Assembly (NCBI RefSeq): GCF_003148845.1
Contig: NZ_QGHA01000004.1
Coordinates: forward strand, 1-64,000
Length of the DNA stretch: 64,000 nucleotides
Direction of reading: 5' to 3'
Source: Mucilaginibacter oryzae
Lineage (GTDB): Bacteria > Bacteroidota > Bacteroidia > Sphingobacteriales > Sphingobacteriaceae
Shown here: in pieces, positions 26,295-35,532 of the stretch
How positions within the stretch are numbered: position 1 is the first letter of the stretch
Layout of the letters: each line of letters begins with the position of its first letter
Translations under genes and position numbers: made by a program
Notes under the pieces: generated by a model
Told to the model about the DNA's origin: nothing
The model's database searches: none
What the model saw: the letters and a program-made list of their open reading frames with translations, nothing else

Positions 26295-27377
26295 ATGGAT
26301 TTTAGGCCTGTTTTGAACTCAAAAAAAATCACCTTAGGTATCGTTTTAAGCGTTTTTTCGCTGTTTGTATCTGTAAAGGCTTTCGCTTTTCAAGAAAAAA
26401 ATGCCGCTGAACCGGCCACTGAAACTAAAGAAGAGGGCAAATTTGATCCGACTGAAACCATTATGGAGCACATTTCGGATTCACATTATTTCCACATAGG
26501 TGGAAAACTCGCAATGCCGCTTCCGGTAATACTTTATACTGATAAAGGGCTTGAAGTTTTCATGTCGTCGGTATTTGAAGAAGGCGAAAAAATCCATGAA
26601 GGCAAATATTACAAGTATGCCCTTATTCATGATAAAATAAAGGCGGTAACCGGCGAGGATAAAACCGAGGATGCCACCGCCAAAGTTTATGATTTGTCGA
26701 TCACTAAAAACGTAGCTTCCATGCTGCTATCGATGGTGATTTTGCTGTTGGTGTTCCTGAGCGTAGCATCAACTTACAAAAAACGTGCAGGCAAAGCGCC
26801 GAAAGGCTTACAATCGTTCCTTGAGCCAATAATTTTGTTTGTGCGTGATGATATCGCGTTGCCGAATATTGGTTACAAATACGCGCGCTTTATGCCGTTA
26901 TTATTAACAGTGTTTTTCTTTATCCTGATCAACAACCTGATTGGTTTGGTGCCGTTCTTCCCGGGTGGGTCAAACCTTACCGGTAATATTGCGGTAACCA
27001 TGGTGTTATCGGTAATTACCTTGCTGGTGGTCAACCTTAATGGTAATAAACACTATTGGGCACATATTTTTGTGCCGAGCACTGTGCCTGTTTGGTTATG
27101 GCCTTTATGGTGGGTTGTTGAGTTGTTGGGTATCTTTTCAAAGCCATTCGCGTTAATGATCCGTTTGTTCGCAAACATTACCGCAGGTCACATCATTGTA
27201 CTTGCCCTGATCTCATTGATATTCGTATTCAAATCGGTAGCTATCGCGCCAGTCTCGGTTGCTTTCGTAGTATTTATGGATGTACTTGAGTTATTGGTAG
27301 CGATGTTACAGGCGTTTATCTTCACATTGCTTACCGCATTGTTTATTGGTACTGCCATAGAGGAGCACCATCATTAA
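26295..27377 (+). CDS. atpB: F1Fo ATP synthase subunit a
   Basis: This is the membrane stator subunit forming the proton half-channels. The ATG at 26295 (MDFRPVLNSKK) is preferred over a frame extension into the previous gene. A signal-like helix and a 90-residue acidic periplasmic extension precede the usual helices, so at 360 residues it is longer than proteobacterial subunit a, as is common in Bacteroidota. The conserved arginine lies in FALMIRLFANITAGHI, and the helix LLTALFIGTAIEEHHH ends the protein. Confidence 0.95.
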   Translation: MDFRPVLNSKKITLGIVLSVFSLFVSVKAFAFQEKNAAEPATETKEEGKFDPTETIMEHISDSHYFHIGGKLAMPLPVILYTDKGLEVFMSSVFEEGEKIHEGKYYKYALIHDKIKAVTGEDKTEDATAKVYDLSITKNVASMLLSMVILLLVFLSVASTYKKRAGKAPKGLQSFLEPIILFVRDDIALPNIGYKYARFMPLLLTVFFFILINNLIGLVPFFPGGSNLTGNIAVTMVLSVITLLVVNLNGNKHYWAHIFVPSTVPVWLWPLWWVVELLGIFSKPFALMIRLFANITAGHIIVLALISLIFVFKSVAIAPVSVAFVVFMDVLELLVAMLQAFIFTLLTALFIGTAIEEHHH

Positions 27378-27404
27378 TTAGTAAACAACTATAATATATA
27401 TTAA

Positions 27405-27632
<228 letters not shown>

Positions 27633-27734
27633 TCAACCCCATTAAAATTTAGAACCGCGGCCGGAGCGGTTGGCGCCGGAGCGGTTCTTATTAAAATGTT
27701 TAATTGAAAGAGAAAAAAAAGAGGTCAATATAAA

Positions 27735-28229
27735 ATGAATCCATTAGTTACCCCGGAATTAGGTTTAGTTGTTTGGACTACAGTAGCTTTCGCTCTTCTG
27801 TTTTTTATTTTAGCTAAATTTGCCTGGAAACCAATTATGGGCGCCATCACCGAGCGTGAGCGTTCTATCGAAGATGCTTTGTTAAAAGCCGAGGCTGCTA
27901 AAGAAGAAATGAGCCGTTTAACTAACGAAAACGAATCGTTAATTAAACAGGCCCGCGCCGAGCGCGACCTGATCCTTTCTGAAGCCCGCAAAGTGAAAGA
28001 AAGCATTATCAGCGAAGCTAAAGAAACCGCCCACAAAGAAGGCGCCCGCATGATTGAACTTGCCCGTGTGGAAATTAACAACCAAAAAGCAATTGCTTTG
28101 GCAGATGTTAAAAACCAGGTAGCTACTTTATCTTTAGAGATTGCTGAGAAAATCCTTCGCAAGCAATTTGAAGATCAGGCAAAACAAGACGAACTGGTAA
28201 GCCAGTTATTAAAAGAAGTGAAATTGTAG
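27735..28229 (+). CDS. atpF: F1Fo ATP synthase subunit b
   Basis: The 164-residue peripheral stalk subunit has one N-terminal helix (VVWTTVAFALLFFILAKF) followed by a long charged coiled coil (ERERSIEDALLKAEAAKEEM onward). The length is typical. A 115-bp gap with an inverted repeat separates it from atpH. Confidence 0.95.
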   Translation: MNPLVTPELGLVVWTTVAFALLFFILAKFAWKPIMGAITERERSIEDALLKAEAAKEEMSRLTNENESLIKQARAERDLILSEARKVKESIISEAKETAHKEGARMIELARVEINNQKAIALADVKNQVATLSLEIAEKILRKQFEDQAKQDELVSQLLKEVKL

Positions 28230-28335
28230 GGATTTCGGATGTTCGATTTCGGATTTACGTCCGGCAGGGCATCCAAATTTTTAATTCCTTAATTCAAATA
28301 AAAAATTCCGAAATCGAATATTCGAAATCCGAAAT
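28230..28335. repeat. Word-type inverted repeat between atpF and atpH (ATTTCGGA family)
   Basis: The left arm (28230-28256) strings together GATTTCGGAT, TTCGATTTCGGATTT. The right arm (28302-28335) holds the reverse words, TTCCGAAATCGAA, TTCGAAATCCGAAATT. The arms are imperfectly complementary with about 45 bp between them. The transcript would fold into a long hairpin between the two coding regions. Confidence 0.75.
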
Positions 28336-28344
28336 TAAAACAGC

Positions 28345-28887
28345 ATGTCAGAAATAACGGTAGCAACCAGGTACGCGAAATCGATCATTGATCTTGCCCA
28401 GGAACAAGGTATTGTTGCGGAGATCAAAGCCGATATGGACCTTTTTCTTAAAACCCTGAAGGGCAGCCCCGAGCTGGTAGCCGTATTGGCCAACCCGATC
28501 ATCTCTCACTCAAAAAAAATAAAAATTCTTGATGAGATTTTTTTGGGCAAGGTGAACAAGGCTACTATCGCTTTTTTTAAGCTAATGGTTAACAAAGGCC
28601 GCGGCGAAGTTTTGTACTTTACGGCAGGTGAATATATTAACCAGTACAATGTTAAAAATCATATTACCAAAGCGCAGGTAACGTCGGCTACTCCGCTTTC
28701 TGAAGCTAACAAGGCTACATTGATTGCCGAGTTGCAGCAAGTAATTGGCGGTACTGTGTTGTTGGAAACTAAAATAAACCCGGCCCTCATAGGTGGTTTT
28801 GTACTAACCATTGGCGATAGGCAGGTTGATACCAGTATTGCTGCAAGCCTTAGGAAATTGAAAAAAGAATTTGCTGTTCAGGCATAA
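28345..28887 (+). CDS. atpH: F1Fo ATP synthase subunit delta
   Basis: The 180-residue stator cap links the b stalk to F1. Signature segments are VATRYAKSIIDLAQEQG at the start, and PALIGGFVLTIGDRQVDTSI with a final RKLKKEF near the end. It is 42 bp before atpA. Confidence 0.95.
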   Translation: MSEITVATRYAKSIIDLAQEQGIVAEIKADMDLFLKTLKGSPELVAVLANPIISHSKKIKILDEIFLGKVNKATIAFFKLMVNKGRGEVLYFTAGEYINQYNVKNHITKAQVTSATPLSEANKATLIAELQQVIGGTVLLETKINPALIGGFVLTIGDRQVDTSIAASLRKLKKEFAVQA

Positions 28888-28929
28888 TTAATAAGTATTA
28901 AAAGTAAAACTCTAAATAAATTTTAAACA

Positions 28930-30504
28930 ATGGTAGAGGTAAGACCAGACGAAGTATCAGCAATTTTGCGTCAGCAGTTGGCCGGCTTCAAGTCAGAATC
29001 TGAATTAGAAGAAGTGGGTACTGTACTCCAGGTGGGTGATGGTATCGCACGCGTTTATGGATTAACTAAAGTACAGTCGGGCGAGTTGGTTGAATTTGGC
29101 ACAGGATTGCAAGGCATCGTACTTAACCTTGAAGAAGATAACGTGGGTGTGGTATTGTTGGGTAAATCTGACGATATTAAAGAAGGTGATACCGTTAAAC
29201 GTACCAACAGGATCGCATCTATTAAAGTAGGTGAAGGCATGCTTGGCCGCGTTGTGGATACCTTAGGTAACCCTATCGATGGCAAAGGACCCATCACCGG
29301 CGAAACTTACGAGATGCCGCTTGAGCGTAAAGCGCCGGGTGTAATCTACCGTCAGCCGGTAACCGAGCCATTACAAACCGGTATCAAAGCTATCGACGCG
29401 ATGATCCCTATTGGTCGTGGCCAGCGTGAGTTGGTAATCGGCGACCGCCAGACCGGTAAAACCGCGGTTTGTATCGATACCATCATCAATCAGAAAGAAT
29501 TTTATGATGCAGGCCAGCCTGTTATCTGTATATATGTAGCCTGCGGACAAAAAGCATCAACTGTTGCCAACATCGTTCGTACGTTAGAAGAGAACGGCGC
29601 TATGCCTTACTCTATCGTAGTTGCCGCTAACGCTTCAGATTCTGCTACCATGCAGTTCTTTGCTCCGTTTGCAGGCGCTGCTATTGGCGAGTACTTCCGT
29701 GATACAGGTCGCCCGGGCCTGATCATCTATGATGATTTGTCGAAACAAGCTGTTGCTTACCGTGAGGTTTCATTATTATTACGTCGTCCACCGGGCCGTG
29801 AGGCTTACCCTGGTGACGTATTTTACCTGCACAGCCGTTTATTAGAGCGTGCCGCTAAAATCAACTCAAACGATTCGATCGCGCAGCAAATGAACGATCT
29901 TCCTGAGTCCATCAAACATATCGTTAAAGGCGGTGGTTCATTAACAGCGCTTCCGATTATCGAAACACAGGCCGGTGACGTATCTGCATACATCCCAACC
30001 AACGTAATTTCGATTACCGATGGTCAGATTTTCTTAGAGTCGAACCTGTTCAACGCCGGTGTTCGTCCTGCTATCAACGTAGGTATCTCGGTATCACGTG
30101 TAGGTGGTAACGCGCAGATCAAATCGATGAAGAAAGTTGCCGGTACCTTGAAATTGGATCAGGCCCAGTTCCGCGAGTTAGAGGCTTTCTCTAAATTCGG
30201 TTCGGACCTTGACGCTTCAACCAAAAACGTGTTGGACAAAGGTATCCGTAACGTAGAGATCCTTAAACAAGGTCAATACTCTCCGGTTACTGTAGAAAAA
30301 CAAGTTGCTATCATTTACTTAGGTACCAAAAACTTAATGCGTAACGTACCGGTAAATAAAGTGAGGGAATTTGAAACCGAATTTACCGACCAGTTAGAAG
30401 CCCGTCACCCTGAAGTTTTAGCTGCCCTTAAAGCAGGTAAATTTGACGACCAGCTTACCGGCGTACTGGAAACAGTAGCTAAAGAACTGGCAGCAAGGTA
30501 TTAA
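28930..30504 (+). CDS. atpA: F1Fo ATP synthase subunit alpha
   Basis: The 524-residue non-catalytic nucleotide-binding subunit has the P-loop [30 protein letters not shown], and the family signature [14 protein letters not shown] with the arginine finger. The length is normal. The gene ends before a 132-bp gap containing inverted repeats. Confidence 0.98.
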   Translation: MVEVRPDEVSAILRQQLAGFKSESELEEVGTVLQVGDGIARVYGLTKVQSGELVEFGTGLQGIVLNLEEDNVGVVLLGKSDDIKEGDTVKRTNRIASIKVGEGMLGRVVDTLGNPIDGKGPITGETYEMPLERKAPGVIYRQPVTEPLQTGIKAIDAMIPIGRGQRELVIGDRQTGKTAVCIDTIINQKEFYDAGQPVICIYVACGQKASTVANIVRTLEENGAMPYSIVVAANASDSATMQFFAPFAGAAIGEYFRDTGRPGLIIYDDLSKQAVAYREVSLLLRRPPGREAYPGDVFYLHSRLLERAAKINSNDSIAQQMNDLPESIKHIVKGGGSLTALPIIETQAGDVSAYIPTNVISITDGQIFLESNLFNAGVRPAINVGISVSRVGGNAQIKSMKKVAGTLKLDQAQFRELEAFSKFGSDLDASTKNVLDKGIRNVEILKQGQYSPVTVEKQVAIIYLGTKNLMRNVPVNKVREFETEFTDQLEARHPEVLAALKAGKFDDQLTGVLETVAKELAARY

Positions 30505-30510
30505 TCTTTT

Positions 30511-30629
30511 GATGTGCAGATATGCTGATGTGCGAATGTGCAGATCAGCATATCTCTTCAAATGATTTTAATTAAATAAATCGGTGCGGTGGGCAATTTG
30601 CACATCTGCACATTTAAAATTTGCACATC
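30511..30629. repeat. Word-type inverted repeat between atpA and atpG (GATGTGCA family)
   Basis: The left part repeats the word GATGTGCAGAT, GATGTGCGAATGTGCAGAT (30511-30545). The right part carries its reverse, TTTGCACATCTGCACATTT and TTTGCACATC (30597-30629). Inside, 30518-30529 and 30543-30554 form a perfect 12-bp stem (AGATATGCTGAT). The word differs from that of the atpF-atpH gap. Confidence 0.75.
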
Positions 30630-30636
30630 GTAAAGA

Positions 30637-31524
30637 ATGGCTAATTTAAAAGAAGTAAGAAACAGGATCAAATCTGTAACCTCAACCCAGCAGATTACCA
30701 AGGCCATGAAAATGGTTTCGGCTGCCAAGTTGAAACGTGCTACCAACGCTATTATCCAATTGCGCCCTTATGCAAGTAAGCTGAAGGATTTGTTGGCTAA
30801 CCTGTCGGCAAGTTTGGAAGATAATACCTCGCCTTATCTGCAGGAGCGCGAACCGGTGCGTGTTTTGGTAGTTGTGGTATCATCAAACCGTGGTTTGGCC
30901 GGTGCTTTCAACACCAACGTTATCAAAACGGCCAATAACTTAATTGCCGAGAAATATCCTAAGCAATTGGCTGCCGGTAACGTATCTATCGTTGCCATCG
31001 GTAAAAAAGCACAGGAGTTTTATCAAAGGCGTAAGTACAACGTTATTGGTAACAACAATGAGTTGTACTCGGATCTGAACTTTGAAAATGCTTCAAAAAT
31101 TACTGAAGCCATTATGCAGGGTTTTGTAAACGGCGATTACGACCGTGTGGAATTGGTGTACAACCACTTCCGTAACGCGGCTGTACAATACCTGATCACC
31201 GAGCAGTTATTGCCGGTGCCAAAACCTGAGAAGAAGGAAGAAGCCAAAGCAGCTAACGTTGATTACATCCTTGAGCCTTCACAACAGGAAATTGTTGAAC
31301 AACTGATCCCTAAAAATATCAAGATCCAGTTATACCGTGCTGTTTTGGATTCGAACGCATCTGAACATGGTGCCCGTATGACAGCGATGGATAAAGCAAC
31401 CGAAAACGCCGGTGAGCTTTTAAAATCACTAAAACTTTCATACAACCAGGCCCGTCAGGCAGCCATCACTACCGAGCTTACCGAGATTGTGAGCGGTGCG
31501 GCAGCCCTATCAGGCGGTAACTAA
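30637..31524 (+). CDS. atpG: F1Fo ATP synthase subunit gamma
   Basis: The 295-residue central rotor shaft has conserved ends: RNRIKSVTSTQQITKAMKMV at the N terminus, and ATENAGELLKSLKLSYNQAR with ITTELTEIVSGAAAL at the C terminus. It is the last gene of the operon and is followed by a terminator. Beta and epsilon genes are not in the window. Confidence 0.97.
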   Translation: MANLKEVRNRIKSVTSTQQITKAMKMVSAAKLKRATNAIIQLRPYASKLKDLLANLSASLEDNTSPYLQEREPVRVLVVVVSSNRGLAGAFNTNVIKTANNLIAEKYPKQLAAGNVSIVAIGKKAQEFYQRRKYNVIGNNNELYSDLNFENASKITEAIMQGFVNGDYDRVELVYNHFRNAAVQYLITEQLLPVPKPEKKEEAKAANVDYILEPSQQEIVEQLIPKNIKIQLYRAVLDSNASEHGARMTAMDKATENAGELLKSLKLSYNQARQAAITTELTEIVSGAAALSGGN

Positions 31525-31549
31525 GTTTAAGAGTACTTTTATATAGAAG

Positions 31550-31580
31550 AAGGCTTTCCGTGAGGAGAGCCTTTTTTATT
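31550..31580 (+). terminator. Intrinsic terminator of the atp operon
   Basis: The stem AAGGCTTTCC / GGAGAGCCTT (one mismatch) with loop GTGA is followed by a T-rich tract, 26 bp after the atpG stop. Confidence 0.85.
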
Positions 31581-31798
31581 TGTTCAGCCACAACGCCGGT
31601 GTTCAAAATACCAACGGTTAAAAACTCCTACATGCTGAAATGCTGCCGACTGCACTTAATGGCCTAAATTATTAGCTATGGTAACTATTCTGTTACTTCC
31701 AACTCGCTTATAGCGGCCGGAAGTTAAAAAGTGTTAAACGCACATTTTTCATTGTAACGGTCGGATATCTTACACGTCTTATCACCAAAATCGCAATT

Positions 31799-34282
31799 AT
31801 GAAACAAGTTTTACTAACAGTGTTATGCTGTTTTGTAACGGGCCTGGCAATGGCCCAAACTACCACAACAGTGCCTGTTAAAAATATAACGGTGAAGGGA
31901 ACAGTGATCGATTCGGCGGCTAACAAGCCTTTAGGCTATGGCACCGTTGCCCTGCAGGATGCTGCTACCAAAGCTCCTGTAAAAAGCACCCTTGCCAAAG
32001 ATGACGGCAGCTTTGAATTGAAAGCACCCGAAGGCAAAACCTACCAATTGGTAGTGGCCTCGGTTGGCTATGCTACCAAAATTATCCCGGTAAAACTTAA
32101 TGGGAGTATCTTTGATGCGGGTCGGATCCTGGTAGCCACATCTAACAAACAACTGAACGAGGTAACCATTACCGCCGTAAAACCGGTAATGAAGCAGGAG
32201 GTTGACCGGCTGAGCTACGATGTAACTGCCGACCCGGAAAGCAAAGCCATATCAGCATTAGACATGATGCGGAAAGTGCCGCTTTTAGCTGTTGATGGCG
32301 ACGATAACATCAAATTAAAGGGCAGTGGCAAATACAAGATCCTGATTAACGGAAAAGAATCGGCGCTGATGGCTAAAAACCCGTCGGATGTGTTGAAAGC
32401 CATGCCTGCAACCAATATCGAAAAAATTGAGGTGATCACCACGCCACCTGCAAAATACGATGCTGAAGGTTTAGCCGGTATCATCAACATCATCACCAAA
32501 AAAAATGCCGACCAGGGCTTTAATGGCAGCGTAAACTCCCGTTACAACACCGTTTGGGGAGCGGGTTATAACCTTAATATTACCGCCAAACAAGGTAAAT
32601 TCGGTATTTCGGGTTATGCGGGTTTCGGGAATCAAAAACGTAACACCAATACATCAACCACCAAACAAACTTTTTTTAATCCGCAGTCAACAATTCTGCA
32701 AACGGGCGATAATTCGTTCGGCGGAAAATACCGATACGCCAATGCCGAAATGAGTTATGAAATTGATACGCTGAACCTGCTTACCGGTTCGTTTGAGTTT
32801 TTTCATGGCGAGTTTGATCAGAATGGCGCCCAACGCTTAAGACAAATCAACGCGGCCGACGCTTTAACGCAGGGCTATTTTTTAACTACCAACGGTTATA
32901 ACCACGACCAGGGACTGGACGCATCCATCAACTACCAGTTGGGTTTTAAGGGGCATAAAGATGAGTTGCTGACCTTATCGTACAAATACAGCTACGGACC
33001 GGGCAAAAACTACAGCGATAACCTGTTTACCGACAGGGATCATTATTATAACGCTATTCAACCCGATTTCAGGCAGTACAATAACGCCGGTAACCGCGAA
33101 CATACCTTCCAGCTGGATTATGCCTACCCGGTAAAAAAGATCAGCATCGAGGCAGGGGCCAAAGTGATCCTCCGTAATAACTTCAGCGATTACAGGCGTG
33201 AAGATAAAGACTCGACCACCGCGGCTCCCAACGCCATATACAATGTAAACGCAGGCCAAACCGGCGAGTTTAATTATCACCAGGATGTGTACAGCGCCTA
33301 TAACTCGTACCAGTTAAAGTTTGATAAATGGACGGGTAAAGCAGGTTTACGCCTGGAGCACACCCAGGTGGATGCCGTATTTACCGGTACGCCACTTGAT
33401 AAAAGTTATAACAACCTGATCCCGTCGGTATCCATCCAGCGTTCGCTGAAAAGCAGCAGCCTGAGCCTTGGTTTTACCCAACGTATCCAAAGGCCGGGTA
33501 TTTACCAGTTAAACCCTTTTATCGATAAATCAAACCCCAAATTTATCACCACCGGTAACCCTGATCTGAAGCCGGAACTGAACAATACCTTCGAGTTGAA
33601 TTACAGCAATTTCTCTAAAGGGTCAATCAATGTTGGCTTGAGCTACGCGTTCTCCAACAATGCTATCCAGAATGTAACCAGTCTCGTCCAGAATAATATG
33701 GGCGATCATATCGACACTGTTACCTTCACCACATATCAAAACCTGGGCAGCAACCGTTCGTTAGGTTTAAACCTAAATACCAATTATTCTATCACTAAAA
33801 AGTTTACGATTAATATTAACGGGCAGGTTTCGCACATCTGGCTAAAGGGTACCTATAATGGCCGGTTTTATAAAAATGATGGGTACACAGGCAATGCTTT
33901 CGCCAACTTAGCCTATAAATTTGACGGTGGCTACCGCCTGGGGCTTGATGCCGGTTTTTTTAGCGGCGATGTTACGCTGCAGGGCAAATCGAGCAATTTT
34001 ATTTTTAACTCGTACGTACTCTCCAAAGAGTTCCTGAATAAAAAGCTTACCATATCGGCAGTAGCCAATAACCCGTACAGCAGGTACCGCACTTTCCGGT
34101 CGACCACCCATACCGCCGATTTTGACCAGGAATCGTTGTTCCATAACCGCTACCGAAACTTTGCTGTGAGGGTTAACTTTAAATTCGGTAAGCTCAACAG
34201 CGAGATTAAAAAGAATCAGCGCGGTATTAACAATGATGATACCAAAGGCGGCGGCAAAAGCAATGGCGGCGGTAACGGATAA
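31799..34282 (+). CDS. TonB-dependent receptor-like outer-membrane protein (PF14905 type)
   Basis: The 827-residue protein has a signal peptide (to about residue 20, AMAQTT). A carboxypeptidase-regulatory-like beta sandwich spans 28-105 (VKGTVIDSAANKPLGYGTVA). The plug domain at about 115-230 includes LDMMRKVPLLAVDGDDNIKL and GLAGIINIITKKNA, and a beta barrel fills the rest. The last strand is followed by a basic, glycine-rich tail (DDTKGGGKSNGGGNG) instead of ending in the aromatic residue. The substrate is unknown; no SusD partner follows. It is intact, in contrast to the truncated receptor at 6213-7581. Confidence 0.85.
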   Translation: MKQVLLTVLCCFVTGLAMAQTTTTVPVKNITVKGTVIDSAANKPLGYGTVALQDAATKAPVKSTLAKDDGSFELKAPEGKTYQLVVASVGYATKIIPVKLNGSIFDAGRILVATSNKQLNEVTITAVKPVMKQEVDRLSYDVTADPESKAISALDMMRKVPLLAVDGDDNIKLKGSGKYKILINGKESALMAKNPSDVLKAMPATNIEKIEVITTPPAKYDAEGLAGIINIITKKNADQGFNGSVNSRYNTVWGAGYNLNITAKQGKFGISGYAGFGNQKRNTNTSTTKQTFFNPQSTILQTGDNSFGGKYRYANAEMSYEIDTLNLLTGSFEFFHGEFDQNGAQRLRQINAADALTQGYFLTTNGYNHDQGLDASINYQLGFKGHKDELLTLSYKYSYGPGKNYSDNLFTDRDHYYNAIQPDFRQYNNAGNREHTFQLDYAYPVKKISIEAGAKVILRNNFSDYRREDKDSTTAAPNAIYNVNAGQTGEFNYHQDVYSAYNSYQLKFDKWTGKAGLRLEHTQVDAVFTGTPLDKSYNNLIPSVSIQRSLKSSSLSLGFTQRIQRPGIYQLNPFIDKSNPKFITTGNPDLKPELNNTFELNYSNFSKGSINVGLSYAFSNNAIQNVTSLVQNNMGDHIDTVTFTTYQNLGSNRSLGLNLNTNYSITKKFTININGQVSHIWLKGTYNGRFYKNDGYTGNAFANLAYKFDGGYRLGLDAGFFSGDVTLQGKSSNFIFNSYVLSKEFLNKKLTISAVANNPYSRYRTFRSTTHTADFDQESLFHNRYRNFAVRVNFKFGKLNSEIKKNQRGINNDDTKGGGKSNGGGNG

Positions 34283-34320
34283 TTAACTATTTGAGCATAT
34301 ACAACTATTAATAACCATCA

Positions 34321-34340
34321 GGCGCCGTGAGGCGCCTTTT
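34321..34340 (+). terminator. Intrinsic terminator after the receptor gene
   Basis: A GGCGCC / GGCGCC stem with loop GTGA is followed by TTTT, 38 bp after the stop. Confidence 0.8.
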
Positions 34341-34410
34341 CTGTTGCAGAGGCCTGCAGGTTTTGTTTATGCGCTGATAGGCCTGTAGTTTTAATGATTA
34401 AATTTACCCC

Positions 34411-34761
34411 ATGAAAGTTTACGGAATAACCAATTGCAACACAGTAAAAAAAGCCCTCGACTGGCTAAAACAAAATAATGTAGCCTACGATTTTCAGGAT
34501 TTTAAAAAGCTTGGCGTAAGCACCGAAAAGCTTCAGGAATGGGATACCAAGGCAGGCTACGAAAAGTTTATGAACAAACAGGGCCTCACCTGGAAACAGC
34601 TCGACCCGGCTGTTAAAGAAAGCATCAAAACCAATACCGATGCCCTGCAACTATTGCAGCAAAAAACCAGTATGATTAAACGCCCGGTTATTGAGGATGG
34701 CGGTTTCCTTTATTTTGGATTTGATGAAAAGGTTTACGCCGATCATTTTTTGGGGAGGTAA
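34411..34761 (+). CDS. ArsC/Spx/YffB-family thioredoxin-fold protein
   Basis: The 116-residue protein starts VYGITNCNTVKKALDWL, with a single cysteine at the N-terminal redox position, and ends with the IKRPVIEDGG segment that holds the cis-proline and arginine of the ArsC fold. It is closer to YffB-type proteins (CNTVKKA) than to true arsenate reductases, and no ars genes are near. Substrate and role are unknown. A single-gene unit is likely. Confidence 0.8.
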   Translation: MKVYGITNCNTVKKALDWLKQNNVAYDFQDFKKLGVSTEKLQEWDTKAGYEKFMNKQGLTWKQLDPAVKESIKTNTDALQLLQQKTSMIKRPVIEDGGFLYFGFDEKVYADHFLGR

Positions 34762-34893
34762 GAGAGCGGTGGCTTACGAGCATCAAATATCGCAAGCCCG
34801 TATGCCTTTGTTGGTGACAACCGTGACAACACCAATCCCGGGGAATTCGGCGATGTGATTTTTATTTTATCTTTAGTGAATGATAACAAATAC

Positions 34894-35400
34894 ATGAAAT
34901 ACATCCTTAAAGAAATATCCCGTTTAGCTATCCCGGAAGACAGGTGGAACCTGTTAACAGATGAACAGATTCAAACAGAGTGGTTAGGTAAACCACCGGC
35001 TTCAGAAAATGAGATAAAAGCTGCCGAAGATAGATTGGGCGTAGCGTTTCCTGCTGATTACAAGGATTTTTTGTTAATAGCCAATGGTTTTTCTGCGCCC
35101 AACGATATTGAGCCGGGCTTTGAACCGGCAGATCGGGTGGATTTCCTGAAAAATATAGATCCCTTTTTGGTGGAAATTTGGAATGAAACAGAATTGGATG
35201 AACGTGTTGACCTGGAACGAAGCATAGTAGTTGCAGGGATTGATGCGGAACAGTATTTTTTACTTGTTCCTCCTTTGCCAGGCGCAGTTAATTGGAAGTA
35301 TTTGAAGTTTGCCAATTGGATACCAGGCAGCATTTATTACGAAAATTTGGAAGCTTATTTCAGGAATGTGTTGCATTTTATGCAAAAACATTCGAAATAA
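34894..35400 (+). CDS. SMI1/KNR4 (SUKH) family protein
   Basis: The ATG at 34894 gives 168 residues (MKYILKEISRLA). The SUKH fold signature is visible: PPASENEIKAAEDRLGVAFP followed by ADYKDFLLIANGFS, and later the segment with YLKFANWIPGSIY. Many bacterial SUKH proteins are immunity proteins for polymorphic toxins. No toxin gene with a C-terminal nuclease domain is adjacent, so this is an orphan; a house-keeping role is possible. The 13-residue longer frame from 34855 has no better start. Confidence 0.8.
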   Translation: MKYILKEISRLAIPEDRWNLLTDEQIQTEWLGKPPASENEIKAAEDRLGVAFPADYKDFLLIANGFSAPNDIEPGFEPADRVDFLKNIDPFLVEIWNETELDERVDLERSIVVAGIDAEQYFLLVPPLPGAVNWKYLKFANWIPGSIYYENLEAYFRNVLHFMQKHSK

Positions 35401-35472
35401 AATGAAGCTAAGAGTCTCGAATTAAATCTACCCTTCCTCGTTAATAAAACCGTAACAATCGTTTTACCCAAC

Positions 35473-35503
35473 TTTCGCATCTCCTTAATTTGTAGTATAC
35501 TTG
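35473..35503 (+). promoter_or_regulatory. Candidate promoter of the M1 peptidase gene
   Basis: TATACTTG (35496-35503) differs from TAnnTTTG at one position. It is preceded after 18 bases by TTTCG (35473-35477), a weak match to the -33 TTTG. Confidence 0.35.
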
Positions 35504-35532
35504 TTCCTTTACGCAATTTATTTGACTGAACA

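Noticed and set aside
27725-28162. 145-codon minus-strand frame
   Set aside because: Exact antisense of atpF; its composition (S- and R-rich) is that of a reverse-strand shadow.
34801-34893. Longer start for the SMI1/KNR4 protein at 34855
   Set aside because: The extra 13 residues are unlike family N termini; the ATG at 34894 fits better.
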